Positions 31,654 through 39,637 of a stretch of 64,000 nt of DNA are shown piece by piece. A program made the position numbers and the translations under genes. The stretch is from Streptomyces nymphaeiformis (GTDB lineage: Bacteria > Actinomycetota > Actinomycetes > Streptomycetales > Streptomycetaceae), in NCBI RefSeq assembly GCF_014203895.1, contig NZ_JACHJY010000003.1, positions 682,001 through 746,000 of the forward strand. Direction: 5' to 3'. Within the stretch, counting starts at the first letter, position 1; each line of letters opens with the position of its first letter. A model generated the notes under the pieces. That model did not search any database. It was given only the letters and a program-made list of their open reading frames with translations, and had not been told where the DNA came from.

Positions 31654-33060
31654 TCACGCGGCGGCCCGCTCGGTGCTCGGGACGTCGGCGGCGGTGATCC
31701 CCTTGGTGTCGGCGATCACGCCCTTCAGCTTCTTGGCGAGGGCCTCAAAGAACATGCTCAGCGGAAACTCGTCCGGAAGCACGTCGTCGACCAGCTTGCG
31801 GGGCGGCAGGGAGAGGTCGAGGGCGTCGGGACCCTTGGCCCACTTCGATCCCGGGTGCGGGGCGAGGTAGGCGGAGACGAACTCGTACGCCTTGAACCAG
31901 TGGACCAGCTTCGGGCGGTCGATGCCCTCGCGGTAGAGGGTCTCGATCTCGGAGCAGAGGCGGTTGGTGACCTCGGGGGCCCGGTCCCAGTCGATCGTGA
32001 GGACGTTGTCCGTCCAGCGCACCACGTCGTTCTTGTGGAGGTACGCGAAGAGGAGCTGGCCGCCCAGACCGTCGTAGTTGCGGGTGCGGTCGCCGGTGAG
32101 CGGGAAGCGGAACATCCGGTCGAAGAGGACGGCGTACTGCACGTCACGGCCGTGCCCGTTGCCCTCGGACTCCAGCTTCACGGCCTCCTTGAAGGCGGTG
32201 AGGTCGCAGCGGAGCTCCTCCAGGCCGTACATCCAGAACGGCTGGCGCTGCTTGATCATGAAGGGGTCGAAGGGCAGGTCGCCGCGGCTGTGGGCGCGGT
32301 CGTGGACCAGGTCCCAGAGCGCGAAGGCCTGCTGGCAGCGCTCCTGGTCGCCGAGCATGACGGCGATGTCCTCGGGGAGCTTCACGCCGAGGGTGTCGAC
32401 GGCGGCCTCGGTGACCTTGCGGAAGCGCGCGGCCTCGCGGTCGCAGAAGATGCCGCCCCAGGTGAAGCGCTCGGGGACCTCGCGGACGGCGACGGTCTCC
32501 GGGAAGAGGACGGCCGAGTTGGTGTCGTACCCGGCGGTGAAGTCCTCGAAGGTGATGCCGCAGAAGCCCGGATTGTCGTAGCGGGTGCGCTCCAGCTCGG
32601 AGAGCCACTCGGGCCAGACCATGCGGAGCACGACGGCCTCGAAGTTGCGGTCCAGGTTGCCGTTCTGCGTGTACATCGGGAAGAGCACGAGGTGCTGGAG
32701 CCCGTCGGCACGGCCGGTGGCCGGGTGGAACTCCATGAGGGAGTCCAGGAAGTCCGGCACGGTGAAGCCGCTCTCGACCCACTTGCGCAGGTCCGCGACG
32801 AGGGCGCGGTGGTAGGCGCCGTCGTGCGGGACGAGCGGGGAGAGCTGCTCGACGGCCGCGACCAGGCGGTCCACGGTCAGCTCGACGAGCGCGCGGGCGG
32901 GGGCGCCTTCGGCCTCGAAGTCGATGGAGCCGTCCTTGGACTGCCAGGGGCGGATCTCCTCCACGGCATTCTTGAGCTCGGCCCAGGCCGGGTGGTCGAT
33001 CACGCGGGCGTCGGTGGATATCGCCCCACCGGTCACGTCCTGCACAAGAATTTCCGTCAT
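31654..33060 (-). CDS. DUF6421 protein with a possible HDxxH metal site
   Basis: Cytoplasmic protein of 468 residues belonging to the uncharacterised, mainly actinobacterial DUF6421 family. Blocks that stand out are LVLFPMYTQNGNLDR near 125-138, GFCGITFEDFTAGYDTN near 165, and WDLVHDRAHSRGDLPFDPF (249-267) followed by YGLEELRCDLTAF (278-290). HDRAH at 253-257 plus a glutamate-rich EELRCD helix 24-28 residues later imitates the zinc arrangement of gluzincin peptidases (HExxH, then E), especially the EE-R-D/E pattern of M49-type enzymes, with Asp replacing the catalytic Glu. That comparison is inference. ATG follows GGAGGA. First gene of an operon with the SDR and threonine aldolase. Confidence 0.85.
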   Translation of the reverse strand: MTEILVQDVTGGAISTDARVIDHPAWAELKNAVEEIRPWQSKDGSIDFEAEGAPARALVELTVDRLVAAVEQLSPLVPHDGAYHRALVADLRKWVESGFTVPDFLDSLMEFHPATGRADGLQHLVLFPMYTQNGNLDRNFEAVVLRMVWPEWLSELERTRYDNPGFCGITFEDFTAGYDTNSAVLFPETVAVREVPERFTWGGIFCDREAARFRKVTEAAVDTLGVKLPEDIAVMLGDQERCQQAFALWDLVHDRAHSRGDLPFDPFMIKQRQPFWMYGLEELRCDLTAFKEAVKLESEGNGHGRDVQYAVLFDRMFRFPLTGDRTRNYDGLGGQLLFAYLHKNDVVRWTDNVLTIDWDRAPEVTNRLCSEIETLYREGIDRPKLVHWFKAYEFVSAYLAPHPGSKWAKGPDALDLSLPPRKLVDDVLPDEFPLSMFFEALAKKLKGVIADTKGITAADVPSTERAAA

Positions 33061-33154
33061 GCCTCTTCCTCCACAGGAGAACCTTGCGTCCGACCAACGT
33101 AACCATTGACGCTTCGTTCACACAAGGGGAGCCAAGAGAAATTATCCTGTGCGA

Positions 33155-33194
33155 CCCCCCTGACGGCAGAAGTTTTTCCTGTCCGTCAGGGGGG
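33155..33194. terminator. terminator between GNAT gene and DUF6421 operon
   Basis: Perfect 12-bp arms (33155-33166, 33183-33194) with a 16-base loop holding a T-run on the plus strand. It begins 24 bp after the GNAT stop on the minus strand and lies 95 bp upstream of the DUF6421 start. Confidence 0.75.
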
Positions 33195-33217
33195 AAGCCA
33201 CCTTTCCGCCTGACGGA

Positions 33218-33769
33218 TCAGCTCAGCGGCTTGATCAGCAGCTCGAACTCCAGGTCGTCGCGCTGGGGCAGGCCGAAGCGCTCGTCGCCGTACGGGAACG
33301 GGGTCGTCCGGCCCGTGCGCCGGTAGCCGCGCCGCTCGTACCAGGCGATCAGCTCCTCGCGCACGGAGATCACCGTCATGTGCATCTCGCGCACGTCCCA
33401 CAGCTCGCGCACCCGGCGCTCGGCCTCCGCGATGATCTGCTTGCCCAGACCGGCGCCCTGGAGTTCGGGGCGGACCGCGAACATGCCGAAGTAGGCGGCC
33501 TCCCCACGGTGCTCCAGCTGGCAGCAGGCGACCAGCTCGCCGTCGCGCTCGACGACCAGGAGCCGGCTGCCCGGGGTGGTGATCACCTCGGTCACGCCCT
33601 GGGGGTCGGTGCGCTGCCCCTGGAGGATGTCCGCCTCCGTCGTCCAGCCGCCCCGACTGGCGTCGCCCCGGTAGGCCGACTCGACGAGCGGGACGAGTGC
33701 CGGGACGTCGTCGAGGACCGCGTCGCGGTAGCTGATCCGGCCGGTCTCCTGGGACGTGGCGGTGTCCAT
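33218..33769 (-). CDS. GNAT-family N-acetyltransferase
   Basis: Protein of 183 residues with the acetyl-CoA fold: YRDAVLDDVPALVPLVESAY at the start, LLVVERDGELVACCQL (beta-strand pair), YFGMFAVRPELQGAGLGKQI (the V-P-x-Q-G-x-G-x-G/A pyrophosphate loop) and the late AWYERRGYRRTGRT motif. The acyl acceptor is not predictable. ATG at 33769 has only a weak ribosome site. It stands alone between a terminator and a divergent long inverted repeat. Confidence 0.9.
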   Translation of the reverse strand: MDTATSQETGRISYRDAVLDDVPALVPLVESAYRGDASRGGWTTEADILQGQRTDPQGVTEVITTPGSRLLVVERDGELVACCQLEHRGEAAYFGMFAVRPELQGAGLGKQIIAEAERRVRELWDVREMHMTVISVREELIAWYERRGYRRTGRTTPFPYGDERFGLPQRDDLEFELLIKPLS

Positions 33770-33921
33770 GTTCTCGGGGCTCCCCTCGGGCGTTGACGAT
33801 CGGCGTGCGCGATCGGCCCGAGCCTAACGCGCGCCTTTCGCTCTCCTCGTACGCCTGTGCGCGCCTGTGCGCCCGCGTGCGGCCCCCGGGAGGCGGGCAT
33901 TCCTTCCTGGAGGGGACGGCG

Positions 33922-33975
33922 AGGGCCTGTCTGACCATTCCGGCCTGATCCGACGGGAATGGTCAGACAGGCCCT
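33922..33975. repeat. perfect 20-bp inverted repeat just before the DUF5134 start
   Basis: Arms 33922-33941 and 33956-33975 are fully complementary, with a 14-base spacer. The right arm ends only 15 bp before the GTG of the DUF5134 gene, so a transcript reading in would carry a very stable hairpin beside its ribosome site. It lies between two genes pointing outward, so it is not a normal terminator. It may be a regulatory hairpin, a remnant of a small mobile repeat, or a roadblock between divergent units. Confidence 0.8.
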
Positions 33976-33990
33976 AGGGGGAGGTGTGCC

Positions 33991-34575
33991 GTGCACGGAC
34001 CGGCTCTGTCCGGGTGGTTGCTGGTCGCGCTGTGCGCGGCGACGGGCGTGTACTGCCTGCAGCGGACGCGCACCGGCGTCGGCGAGGAGCGGCGGGCCGC
34101 GGTCGGCGAGGCCGTGATGGGTTTCGGGATGGCGGCGATGGCGCTGCCCGCAGCGGTCCTGGCCCCGCCGGAGTGGGTGTGGGCGGTGTACGCGGCGGTG
34201 TTCGGCGCGGCGGCGCTGCACGGTCTCCTGGCGGTCCGGCACGGCGGTCACCATCTGCACCATCTGGTGGGCTCGCTCGCCATGGTCTACATGGCGGTCG
34301 CGATGGCGGCGCCCGGCGCGACGGGGGCGCACGCGGGGCACACGGCGGGGACGACGGGCGGCATACCCGTGCTCACGGGCGGGCTTCTCCTCTATTACGC
34401 GGCGTACGTGCTCCGCTCGGGTGCGCGACTCGTCCCGGTGGCGGCGACCGCGGGGGGTGGCGCGGGCCGGGCGTGGGCGAGCGCGGGCGGCGGCTGGGCG
34501 GGCCGGCCGGAGCTGACGCACGCCTGCCGGCTGTCGATGGCGCTCGCGATGCTGGCCATGCTGGTGACCATGTGA
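33991..34575 (+). CDS. DUF5134 integral membrane protein
   Basis: Protein of 194 residues with about five hydrophobic segments (LSGWLLVALCAATGVYCL, the GFGMAAMALPAAVLAPPEWV region, WAVYAAVFGAAALHGLLAV, LVGSLAMVYMAVAMAA, GGLLLYYAAYVL) and a C-terminal ALAMLAMLVTM helix. It carries a HGGHHLHHLVGS histidine cluster between membrane segments 3 and 4, which might bind a metal. The family is actinobacterial and uncharacterised. GTG follows GGGGAGG. It starts a group with the M56 peptidase and PAP2 phosphatase on the same strand, 140 bp before the former. Confidence 0.8.
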   Translation: MHGPALSGWLLVALCAATGVYCLQRTRTGVGEERRAAVGEAVMGFGMAAMALPAAVLAPPEWVWAVYAAVFGAAALHGLLAVRHGGHHLHHLVGSLAMVYMAVAMAAPGATGAHAGHTAGTTGGIPVLTGGLLLYYAAYVLRSGARLVPVAATAGGGAGRAWASAGGGWAGRPELTHACRLSMALAMLAMLVTM

Positions 34576-34715
34576 GGCCGGGGGCGCGCCGGGCCCGGGG
34601 AGCTCCCATGGGATCCGGCCCCGTGCCCGCGTCTTCCGGCCAACCAAACCGTGGCGTACGTCACTTGCCGCCCCCGCCCATACCCCGGCGCGTACCGCGC
34701 TCATAGGCTGGCGCC

Positions 34716-35651
34716 ATGTGGGTCTCCCTCGCGCTGTTCCTGCTCGGCCTCCTGACCGCCGTCGCGGCCCCCAAGCTGCTGTCCCGGGCCGACTGGGTGG
34801 AGCGAGAACCCGTGGTGGCCCTGTGGGTGTGGCAGTGCGTGGTGGCCGCGGTACTGGTCAGCTTCGCGCTCTCCATGACGTTCAGCGCGTCCGTGGCCTG
34901 GCAGGCCGTACGGGGGCAGGTCTTCGCGGGCGCACCGCGCGCGGTGGTCGACGCGTACGAGCTCGGCACGTCCGGGCCCTGGTCGGCGGTGCTCGCGGTG
35001 GCCCTGGCGGCCGGCGGGGTCTGGTCCGGGGCGATGCTGGGCCGCGAGATCGGCCAGGCCCGCGCCCGCCGCCGGCAGCACCGCTGCGAACTGCTCGTCC
35101 GCGCACCCCTGCTGCCCGGGGAGCAGCCGGCCGGCGAGCGGCTCGTCGTCCTGGAGGGCGAGCGGGCGAACGCCTGGTGGGTCCCGGGCTCCACGCCCCG
35201 GCTGGTCATCACGACCGCGGCGCTGCGCCGGTTGAAGGGGCGTCAGCTGGACGCGGTCCTGGCTCACGAGCAGGGCCACGCCCGGGCCCGGCACGACTGG
35301 CTGCTGCACTCCTCGGGCGCGCTGGCCGCCGGATTCCCCGGGATCCCCGTCTTCGCGGCCTTCCGCGAGGAGATGCACCGTCTGGTGGAGCTGGCCGCCG
35401 ACGACGTCGCCTCGCGTCGCTTCGGGCGGCTGACGATCGCGCTCGCGCTGGTCGAACTGAACGAGGACCGAGGAGTGTTCGGCCCGGGGCCCGCGCCCGA
35501 CGCCGGTCTGCCGCAGCGGGTGAACCGGCTGCTGACCGCGACCCCGCGCCTGACCGCCGGCCACCGGCTCCGGCTGACGGCGGCCGCTTCCCTGGTGCCC
35601 ATCATCCCTGTGCTCGTGGCCTTCGTGCCGGCGCTCCGCGCGCTGGGATAA
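34716..35651 (+). CDS. M56-family membrane metallopeptidase
   Basis: BlaR1/MecR1-like zinc peptidase of 311 residues with four membrane segments, near 4-20, 38-58, 85-105 and the C-terminal AAASLVPIIPVLVAFVPAL. The zinc motif HEQGH is in VLAHEQGHARARHDWL near residue 190, and the third ligand is the glutamate in LVELAADD near 230. NAWWVPG and LVITTAALRRL match the M56 core. There is no penicillin-binding sensor domain and no BlaI-type repressor gene beside it, so its substrate may be another membrane protein. ATG lies six bases after TAGGCT, suggesting a leaderless mRNA. Confidence 0.9.
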   Translation: MWVSLALFLLGLLTAVAAPKLLSRADWVEREPVVALWVWQCVVAAVLVSFALSMTFSASVAWQAVRGQVFAGAPRAVVDAYELGTSGPWSAVLAVALAAGGVWSGAMLGREIGQARARRRQHRCELLVRAPLLPGEQPAGERLVVLEGERANAWWVPGSTPRLVITTAALRRLKGRQLDAVLAHEQGHARARHDWLLHSSGALAAGFPGIPVFAAFREEMHRLVELAADDVASRRFGRLTIALALVELNEDRGVFGPGPAPDAGLPQRVNRLLTATPRLTAGHRLRLTAAASLVPIIPVLVAFVPALRALG

Positions 35652-35674
35652 CGGCAGGTGGCAGCGGGCGCGAC

Positions 35675-35731
35675 GGACCGGTCCCGGACGGCGACGCGCG
35701 CCGGGACGGAGGACCGGTCCCGGACGGCGAC
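35675..35731. repeat. 21-bp direct repeat carrying the palindrome GGACCGGTCC
   Basis: The same 21 bases occur at 35675-35695 and 35711-35731, 36 bp apart, each beginning with the perfect 10-bp palindrome GGACCGGTCC. They fill most of the gap before the PAP2 gene and could be paired operator sites or simple duplication. Confidence 0.7.
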
Positions 35732-35783
35732 ACCCCCCGGCCCGGACAACGGAGCGGGGCTGATCGTCGGGCAGGATCGGCGC

Positions 35784-36458
35784 ATGCGCACCTCCGCCGT
35801 GATCTCCGGGGTCCTGGCCCTGACCTTGCTCCTGCTCGTCGCGGTGGGGTGGTCGCCGCTGCTCTCCTTCGACCGGTCGGTCGCCGAGGCCCTCCACCGC
35901 AGCGCCCTCGCGCACCCCGGCTTCACCCACGTCAACCGTGTGCTGACCGACTGGGTGTGGGACCCGTGGACGATGCGTGCCCTGGCCGCCGTCGCCACGG
36001 TGCTGCTGTGGTGGCGGAAGGAGCGGCGGCCGGCTCTGTGGGTGGCCGGGACGAGCCTGCTGGCCGCCGGACTCCAGCAGGCCCTCAAGTCGCTGGTGGA
36101 CCGGGACCGGCCGCAGTGGGCCGATCCGATCGACTCGGCCCGGTACTCCGCCTTCCCCTCGGGCCACGCCATGACGGCGACGGTCACCTGCGGGCTGCTG
36201 CTCTGGGTCCTCGCCCTGTACTGGCGCGACGAGTGGCGCGGCTGGGGGACCGTGGCGGGCGTCGCCGCCGTCTCGGTGCTCGGGGTGGGCTTCACGCGGG
36301 TCTACCTGGGCGTCCACTGGCCCTCGGACGTCGTCGAGGGGTGGTTGCTCGGCTGGTTCTGCGTGGCCGTGGCGGTCCTCACGTACCGGTGGAGCGAGCG
36401 GCGCGAAGCCCCCGGAGGTGAAGGCGGCCACGGGAGCAGAATGGGAGGAAGACGATGA
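35784..36458 (+). CDS. PAP2-family membrane phosphatase
   Basis: Lipid phosphatase-like protein of 224 residues, six hydrophobic segments. The three catalytic blocks are complete: KSLVDRDRP, the FPSGHAMT histidine motif, and TRVYLGVHWPSDV. Such enzymes dephosphorylate phosphatidate or undecaprenyl diphosphate; the choice cannot be made here. I placed the start at ATG 35784, six bases after CAGGAT; an earlier GTG at 35658 would add a disordered, repeat-encoded head of 42 residues. It follows the M56 gene by 132 bp and is followed by a terminator. Confidence 0.9.
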   Translation: MRTSAVISGVLALTLLLLVAVGWSPLLSFDRSVAEALHRSALAHPGFTHVNRVLTDWVWDPWTMRALAAVATVLLWWRKERRPALWVAGTSLLAAGLQQALKSLVDRDRPQWADPIDSARYSAFPSGHAMTATVTCGLLLWVLALYWRDEWRGWGTVAGVAAVSVLGVGFTRVYLGVHWPSDVVEGWLLGWFCVAVAVLTYRWSERREAPGGEGGHGSRMGGRR

Positions 36459-36459
36459 A

Positions 36460-36504
36460 GCCGCCTGTTCTGGACGATCCCCCGTGTCGCCCAGAACAGA
36501 CGGC
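36460..36504. terminator. terminator after the PAP2 gene
   Basis: Arms 36460-36473 and 36491-36504 pair over 14 bp with one mismatch, enclosing a 17-base loop, directly after the PAP2 stop at 36458. Confidence 0.65.
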
Positions 36505-36512
36505 ATCCCCGC

Positions 36513-36535
36513 CGGTATGCCACAGGGGCATGCCG
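36513..36535. promoter_or_regulatory. operator-like inverted repeat before the TetR gene at 36588
   Basis: CGGTATGCC-ACAGG-GGCATGCCG is a 9-5-9 inverted repeat with one mismatch. A -10-like TATATT follows at 36551-36556, so a bound dimer would overlap the -35 region. Autorepression by the TetR protein is the simplest reading. Confidence 0.5.
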
Positions 36536-36587
36536 ACGGCATGCGCCGAGTATATTGGCCGGCAGCCAGTCAACGCAGGAGTCCAGC

Positions 36588-37259
36588 ATGTCCCCGCGTA
36601 GCCCATCGGTCAATGAAGAGCTTCGGCGCCGGTCGCGGGAGCGGATTCTCCAGGCCACGGTGGACCTGATCGACGCTCACGGCTACGAGGCGACCACGCT
36701 CGGCGACATCGCGGAGCGGGCCGGTACGGCGCGGGGGCTGATCTCGTACTACTTCCCCGGCAAGCGCCAGCTGCTCCAGGCGGCGGTGCACCGGCTGATG
36801 CACCTCACCCTGGAGGAGGCGCTGGAGCGGGAGCTGCGCACGGAGGACGGCCGCGAGCGGCTGGCCCGCGCGATCGACGCGGTCCTGGGGCTCGCGGTGG
36901 CGCGGCCCACGCTGATGCGGACCCACATGGCGGGCATCCTGCAGGCCGAGGGGTTCGTGCAGTGCGAGGAGCAGCAGCGCCTGGCCTTCCTGCTGCGGGA
37001 CACGGTCGCGCGGTACGGCTCGACGGACGTGGACACGGACTACCCGCTGCTGCGCGCCCTGCTGATGGGCACGGTGGTGGCGCTGCTGCTGCCGGGGGCC
37101 CCGATGCCGCCGGCCCGGCTGCGGTGGGAGCTGTTCCAGCGGTACGGGCTCGACTGGGAGGCGGGCATGCCGCCGGGCGGGGGTCCGCCCGACGGCATGC
37201 GGGTGCTCAGGCCGTCATCCGGCCGTCATGACCTCGGTCAGTCGTCGAGGTCGAAGTAG
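36588..37259 (+). CDS. TetR-family transcriptional regulator
   Basis: Regulator of 223 residues. The HTH is at 8-55: RRRSRERILQATVDLIDAHG, TTLGDIAERAGTARGLISYYFPGKRQLL. The ligand domain (from about 60) is helical with VHRLMHLTLEEALERE and LLRALLMGTVVALLLPG. ATG has AGGAG seven bases upstream. Its 3' end overlaps the convergent LVIVD gene by 22 bp, so transcription of one could interfere with the other. No adjacent gene is an obvious target besides itself. Confidence 0.9.
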   Translation: MSPRSPSVNEELRRRSRERILQATVDLIDAHGYEATTLGDIAERAGTARGLISYYFPGKRQLLQAAVHRLMHLTLEEALERELRTEDGRERLARAIDAVLGLAVARPTLMRTHMAGILQAEGFVQCEEQQRLAFLLRDTVARYGSTDVDTDYPLLRALLMGTVVALLLPGAPMPPARLRWELFQRYGLDWEAGMPPGGGPPDGMRVLRPSSGRHDLGQSSRSK

Positions 37260-38776
37260 TCCGGCTGGGTCTGGACGTTGAGCTGGTCCATCCGGATCCG
37301 CTTCGCCGGGTCCGTACGACGGTCGGAGAGCTGCAGGACGTCGAAGCCCTTCGCGATGTCGTTCGAGTAGATGTGGCCGTTGTAGTAGTACGCGGACCAG
37401 GAACCGCCCGTCGCCATGGTGGTGGCGGACAGCGGGCCGCGCTCGAAGTAGGCGATCTCCTTCGGGGCGGAGGAGTCGGTGAAGTCCCAGACGGAGACGC
37501 CGCCCTGGTACCAGGCCTGGACCATGAGGTCCTTGCCCTTGACCGGGATCAGCGAGCCGTTGTGCGCGACGCAGTTCTCGGTGTCGGCCTGGTGGCGCGG
37601 GATCTTGAAGTAGCTGCGGAAGACGAGCTTGCGCTGGTCGCCCTTGCCGACGATGTCGTAGATGCCGTCGGCGCCCCGGTTGGGACCGACCTGGGCGTTG
37701 CAGGTGGCGGCGCCGCCGCCGCCGAGCTCGTCGGTGAAGACGACCTTGTTCGCCTTCTGGTTGAAGGTCGCGGAGTGCCAGAACGCGAAGTTGACGTTGT
37801 CCTCGACCTGGTCGATGACCCGCGGGTGCTCGGGGTCCTTGATGTCGAAGAGGATGCCGTCACCCATGCAGGCGCCGGCCGCGAGGTTCTCCGACGGGAG
37901 CACGGTGATGTCGTGGCAGCCGGTGGTCTTGGAGACGCCCGGATTGGTGGGCGCGCCGGGGTTGCCGCCGCCGTCCGGGCCGTCGCCCGGGAAGAGGACG
38001 GGGAAGTTGACGACCGCGGCCTGCTCGGGCGCCTTGCGGGGCACCTTGATGACGGAGATGCCGTCGTGCGGGGGCTGGCAGTCCGGGAAGGCCGCGTTGG
38101 GCGAGTAGGAGGAGACGTAGATGTACACGTTCTTGCCCTTGGGCAGGATCGTGTGGGTGTGCGAACCGCAGTTGGTCTCGACGGAGGCGACGTACTTCGG
38201 GTTGGCGATGTCGCTGATGTCGAAGATCTTCATGCCCTCCCAGGATTCCTTCACCGAGGCGGGTTGCGTCGTGCTGGCGCACGAGTTGTCGCTGCGGGAG
38301 GAGTCGGTGGAGAGGAAGAGGAGGTTCCCGGAGACGGAGACGTCGTTCTGGGAGCCCGGGCAGAGGACCTGCGTGACGGTCTTCGGGGCCTTCGGGTCGC
38401 TGATGTCGAAGATCCGGAAGCCGTCGTAGTTGCCGGCGAAGGCGTACTTGCCCTGGAAGGCGAGGTCCGAGTTGAGGCCCTTGAGGGCGTCCTTGGGGAT
38501 GTTCGCCAGGTGCTCGATGTTCTGGCTGTGGACGATCTCGTCCACGCCGGGTATCTCGCCGCTCTGGATGGCGGAGCGCGCCTCCGCGGCCTGCTGCGCG
38601 GAGACCGTGCCCTGTACGGGGCCGGTGTCTCCGGGGTCGGGGCTGGCGGTCGCGGGTCCTGCCACGAGCATGGTGGCCAGTAGCCCGGCGGCGGCGGATG
38701 CCACGCCCAGGAGTCTGATGCGGGCACGCGGGTCACGCGTGTCGGACGTGGAACGCGGGGTACGCAACGAAGTCAC
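37238..38776 (-). CDS. secreted LVIVD-repeat beta-propeller protein
   Basis: Exported protein of 512 residues with a basic start, a hydrophobic core LLGVASAAAGLLATMLVAG and a signal peptide end near PATASP. LVIVD-type repeats follow, each with a variant of FRIFDISDPKAPK: near 120-133, MKIFDISDIANPK, and ILFDIKDPEHPRVID. Cysteines are scattered through the blades and probably paired. Such proteins are often periplasmic or wall propellers with unknown ligands. GTG follows GGAGGA. It is divergent from the DUF305 lipoprotein with palindromes in between, so the two are likely coregulated. Confidence 0.85.
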   Translation of the reverse strand: MTSLRTPRSTSDTRDPRARIRLLGVASAAAGLLATMLVAGPATASPDPGDTGPVQGTVSAQQAAEARSAIQSGEIPGVDEIVHSQNIEHLANIPKDALKGLNSDLAFQGKYAFAGNYDGFRIFDISDPKAPKTVTQVLCPGSQNDVSVSGNLLFLSTDSSRSDNSCASTTQPASVKESWEGMKIFDISDIANPKYVASVETNCGSHTHTILPKGKNVYIYVSSYSPNAAFPDCQPPHDGISVIKVPRKAPEQAAVVNFPVLFPGDGPDGGGNPGAPTNPGVSKTTGCHDITVLPSENLAAGACMGDGILFDIKDPEHPRVIDQVEDNVNFAFWHSATFNQKANKVVFTDELGGGGAATCNAQVGPNRGADGIYDIVGKGDQRKLVFRSYFKIPRHQADTENCVAHNGSLIPVKGKDLMVQAWYQGGVSVWDFTDSSAPKEIAYFERGPLSATTMATGGSWSAYYYNGHIYSNDIAKGFDVLQLSDRRTDPAKRIRMDQLNVQTQPDYFDLDD

Positions 38777-38793
38777 TCCGTCCTCCCTGGTAT

Positions 38794-38928
38794 CCGTTCA
38801 TCTTTGAACGGGTGTTGGACCCCGGCAGTATCTTCCTTGCCGTGCACATCTCAACAGATGGCAACACAGACGTAATGAAGGTTTTCGATCGGTCAAGAAG
38901 AGAAAGTGCTAGGAACGGTCACTGTTCC
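38794..38928. promoter_or_regulatory. two inverted repeats in the LVIVD/DUF305 divergent promoter
   Basis: CCGTTCA-TCTT-TGAACGG (38794-38811) lies 18 bp upstream of the LVIVD start, and GGAACGGT-C-ACTGTTCC (38912-38928, one mismatched pair) lies 25 bp upstream of the DUF305 start. They share a GAAC/GTTC half-site and could bind one regulator that controls both genes. Confidence 0.5.
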
Positions 38929-38952
38929 CCGCAAGAACCCCTGGAGGTCGCG

Positions 38953-39603
38953 TTGTTGATCCGCCGTCAGCGTGCCGTCGTCGCCGTGGCCCTGTCCGCC
39001 GTCGCCGTACTCGCCCTGGGTGCCTGCGAGTCGGGGCCCGACGAGAGCGCGCCGCAGGCCGAGGCCTCGACCGGGAAGTCGGTGGTGGCACCGGGCAAGC
39101 CGGGTGAACCGGCCCGGCGGATATCCCCCGAGGAGGCCGCCCGGCTGCTCCCCGACGAGAGCCCGAACGGCGCGGACTTCCGGTACGTCCAGATGATGAT
39201 GGTGCATCACCGGCAGGCCCTGACGATGACGGACCTGGTCCCCCGGCGGGCGTCCTCGCCGCAGGTGAAGAAGGTCGCCGCGCGGATCGCGGCGGCGCAG
39301 CGGCCGGAGATCGGCGCCATGGAAGGTTGGCTGAAAAACAACGGCGGTCCGCGGGCACAGGGCGCGCACGACCATCACTCGATGCCGGGCATGGCGACCG
39401 AGGCGCAGTTGGAGGAGCTGAGGAGCGCGAAGGGCGAGGCCTTCGACGCGCTCTTCCTGAAACTCATGATCAAGCACCACGAAGGGGCCGTGACGATGGC
39501 CGCCGAGGTGCTGAGCGAGGGCAACAACGTCCTCGTGGAGGAGATGGCGAACGACGTGATCGCCCAGCAGAGCTCGGAGATCGACCGGATGCGCTCGCTG
39601 TAG
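38953..39603 (+). CDS. DUF305 lipoprotein
   Basis: Protein of 216 residues: a basic start, then VALSAVAVLALGACESG, a good lipobox (LGAC) giving a lipidated cysteine near residue 22. The mature protein has the two DUF305 halves, each with a metal-type histidine signature: FRYVQMMMVHHRQALTM and LFLKLMIKHHEGAVTMA, plus the AHDHHSMPGM linker. Methionine and histidine richness fits copper or other metal binding, known for some family members only by context. TTG at 38953 follows GGAGG by five bases; TTG at 38956, eight bases away, is equally possible. Divergent from the LVIVD gene. Confidence 0.88.
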   Translation: MLIRRQRAVVAVALSAVAVLALGACESGPDESAPQAEASTGKSVVAPGKPGEPARRISPEEAARLLPDESPNGADFRYVQMMMVHHRQALTMTDLVPRRASSPQVKKVAARIAAAQRPEIGAMEGWLKNNGGPRAQGAHDHHSMPGMATEAQLEELRSAKGEAFDALFLKLMIKHHEGAVTMAAEVLSEGNNVLVEEMANDVIAQQSSEIDRMRSL

Positions 39604-39637
39604 GCGCCGCGGGGGGGGGCGGGAGGGAGCCCGGCCG

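Noticed and set aside
37373..38683. A plus-strand frame of 436 codons opposite the LVIVD gene.
   Set aside because: Shadow frame, no motifs, G/V/D repetitive; the minus-strand gene has a signal peptide and repeats.
39604..39637. A run of nine or more G at about 39610-39618 as a phase-variation tract.
   Set aside because: It lies in the gap between two convergent gene ends and would not change any reading frame or promoter.
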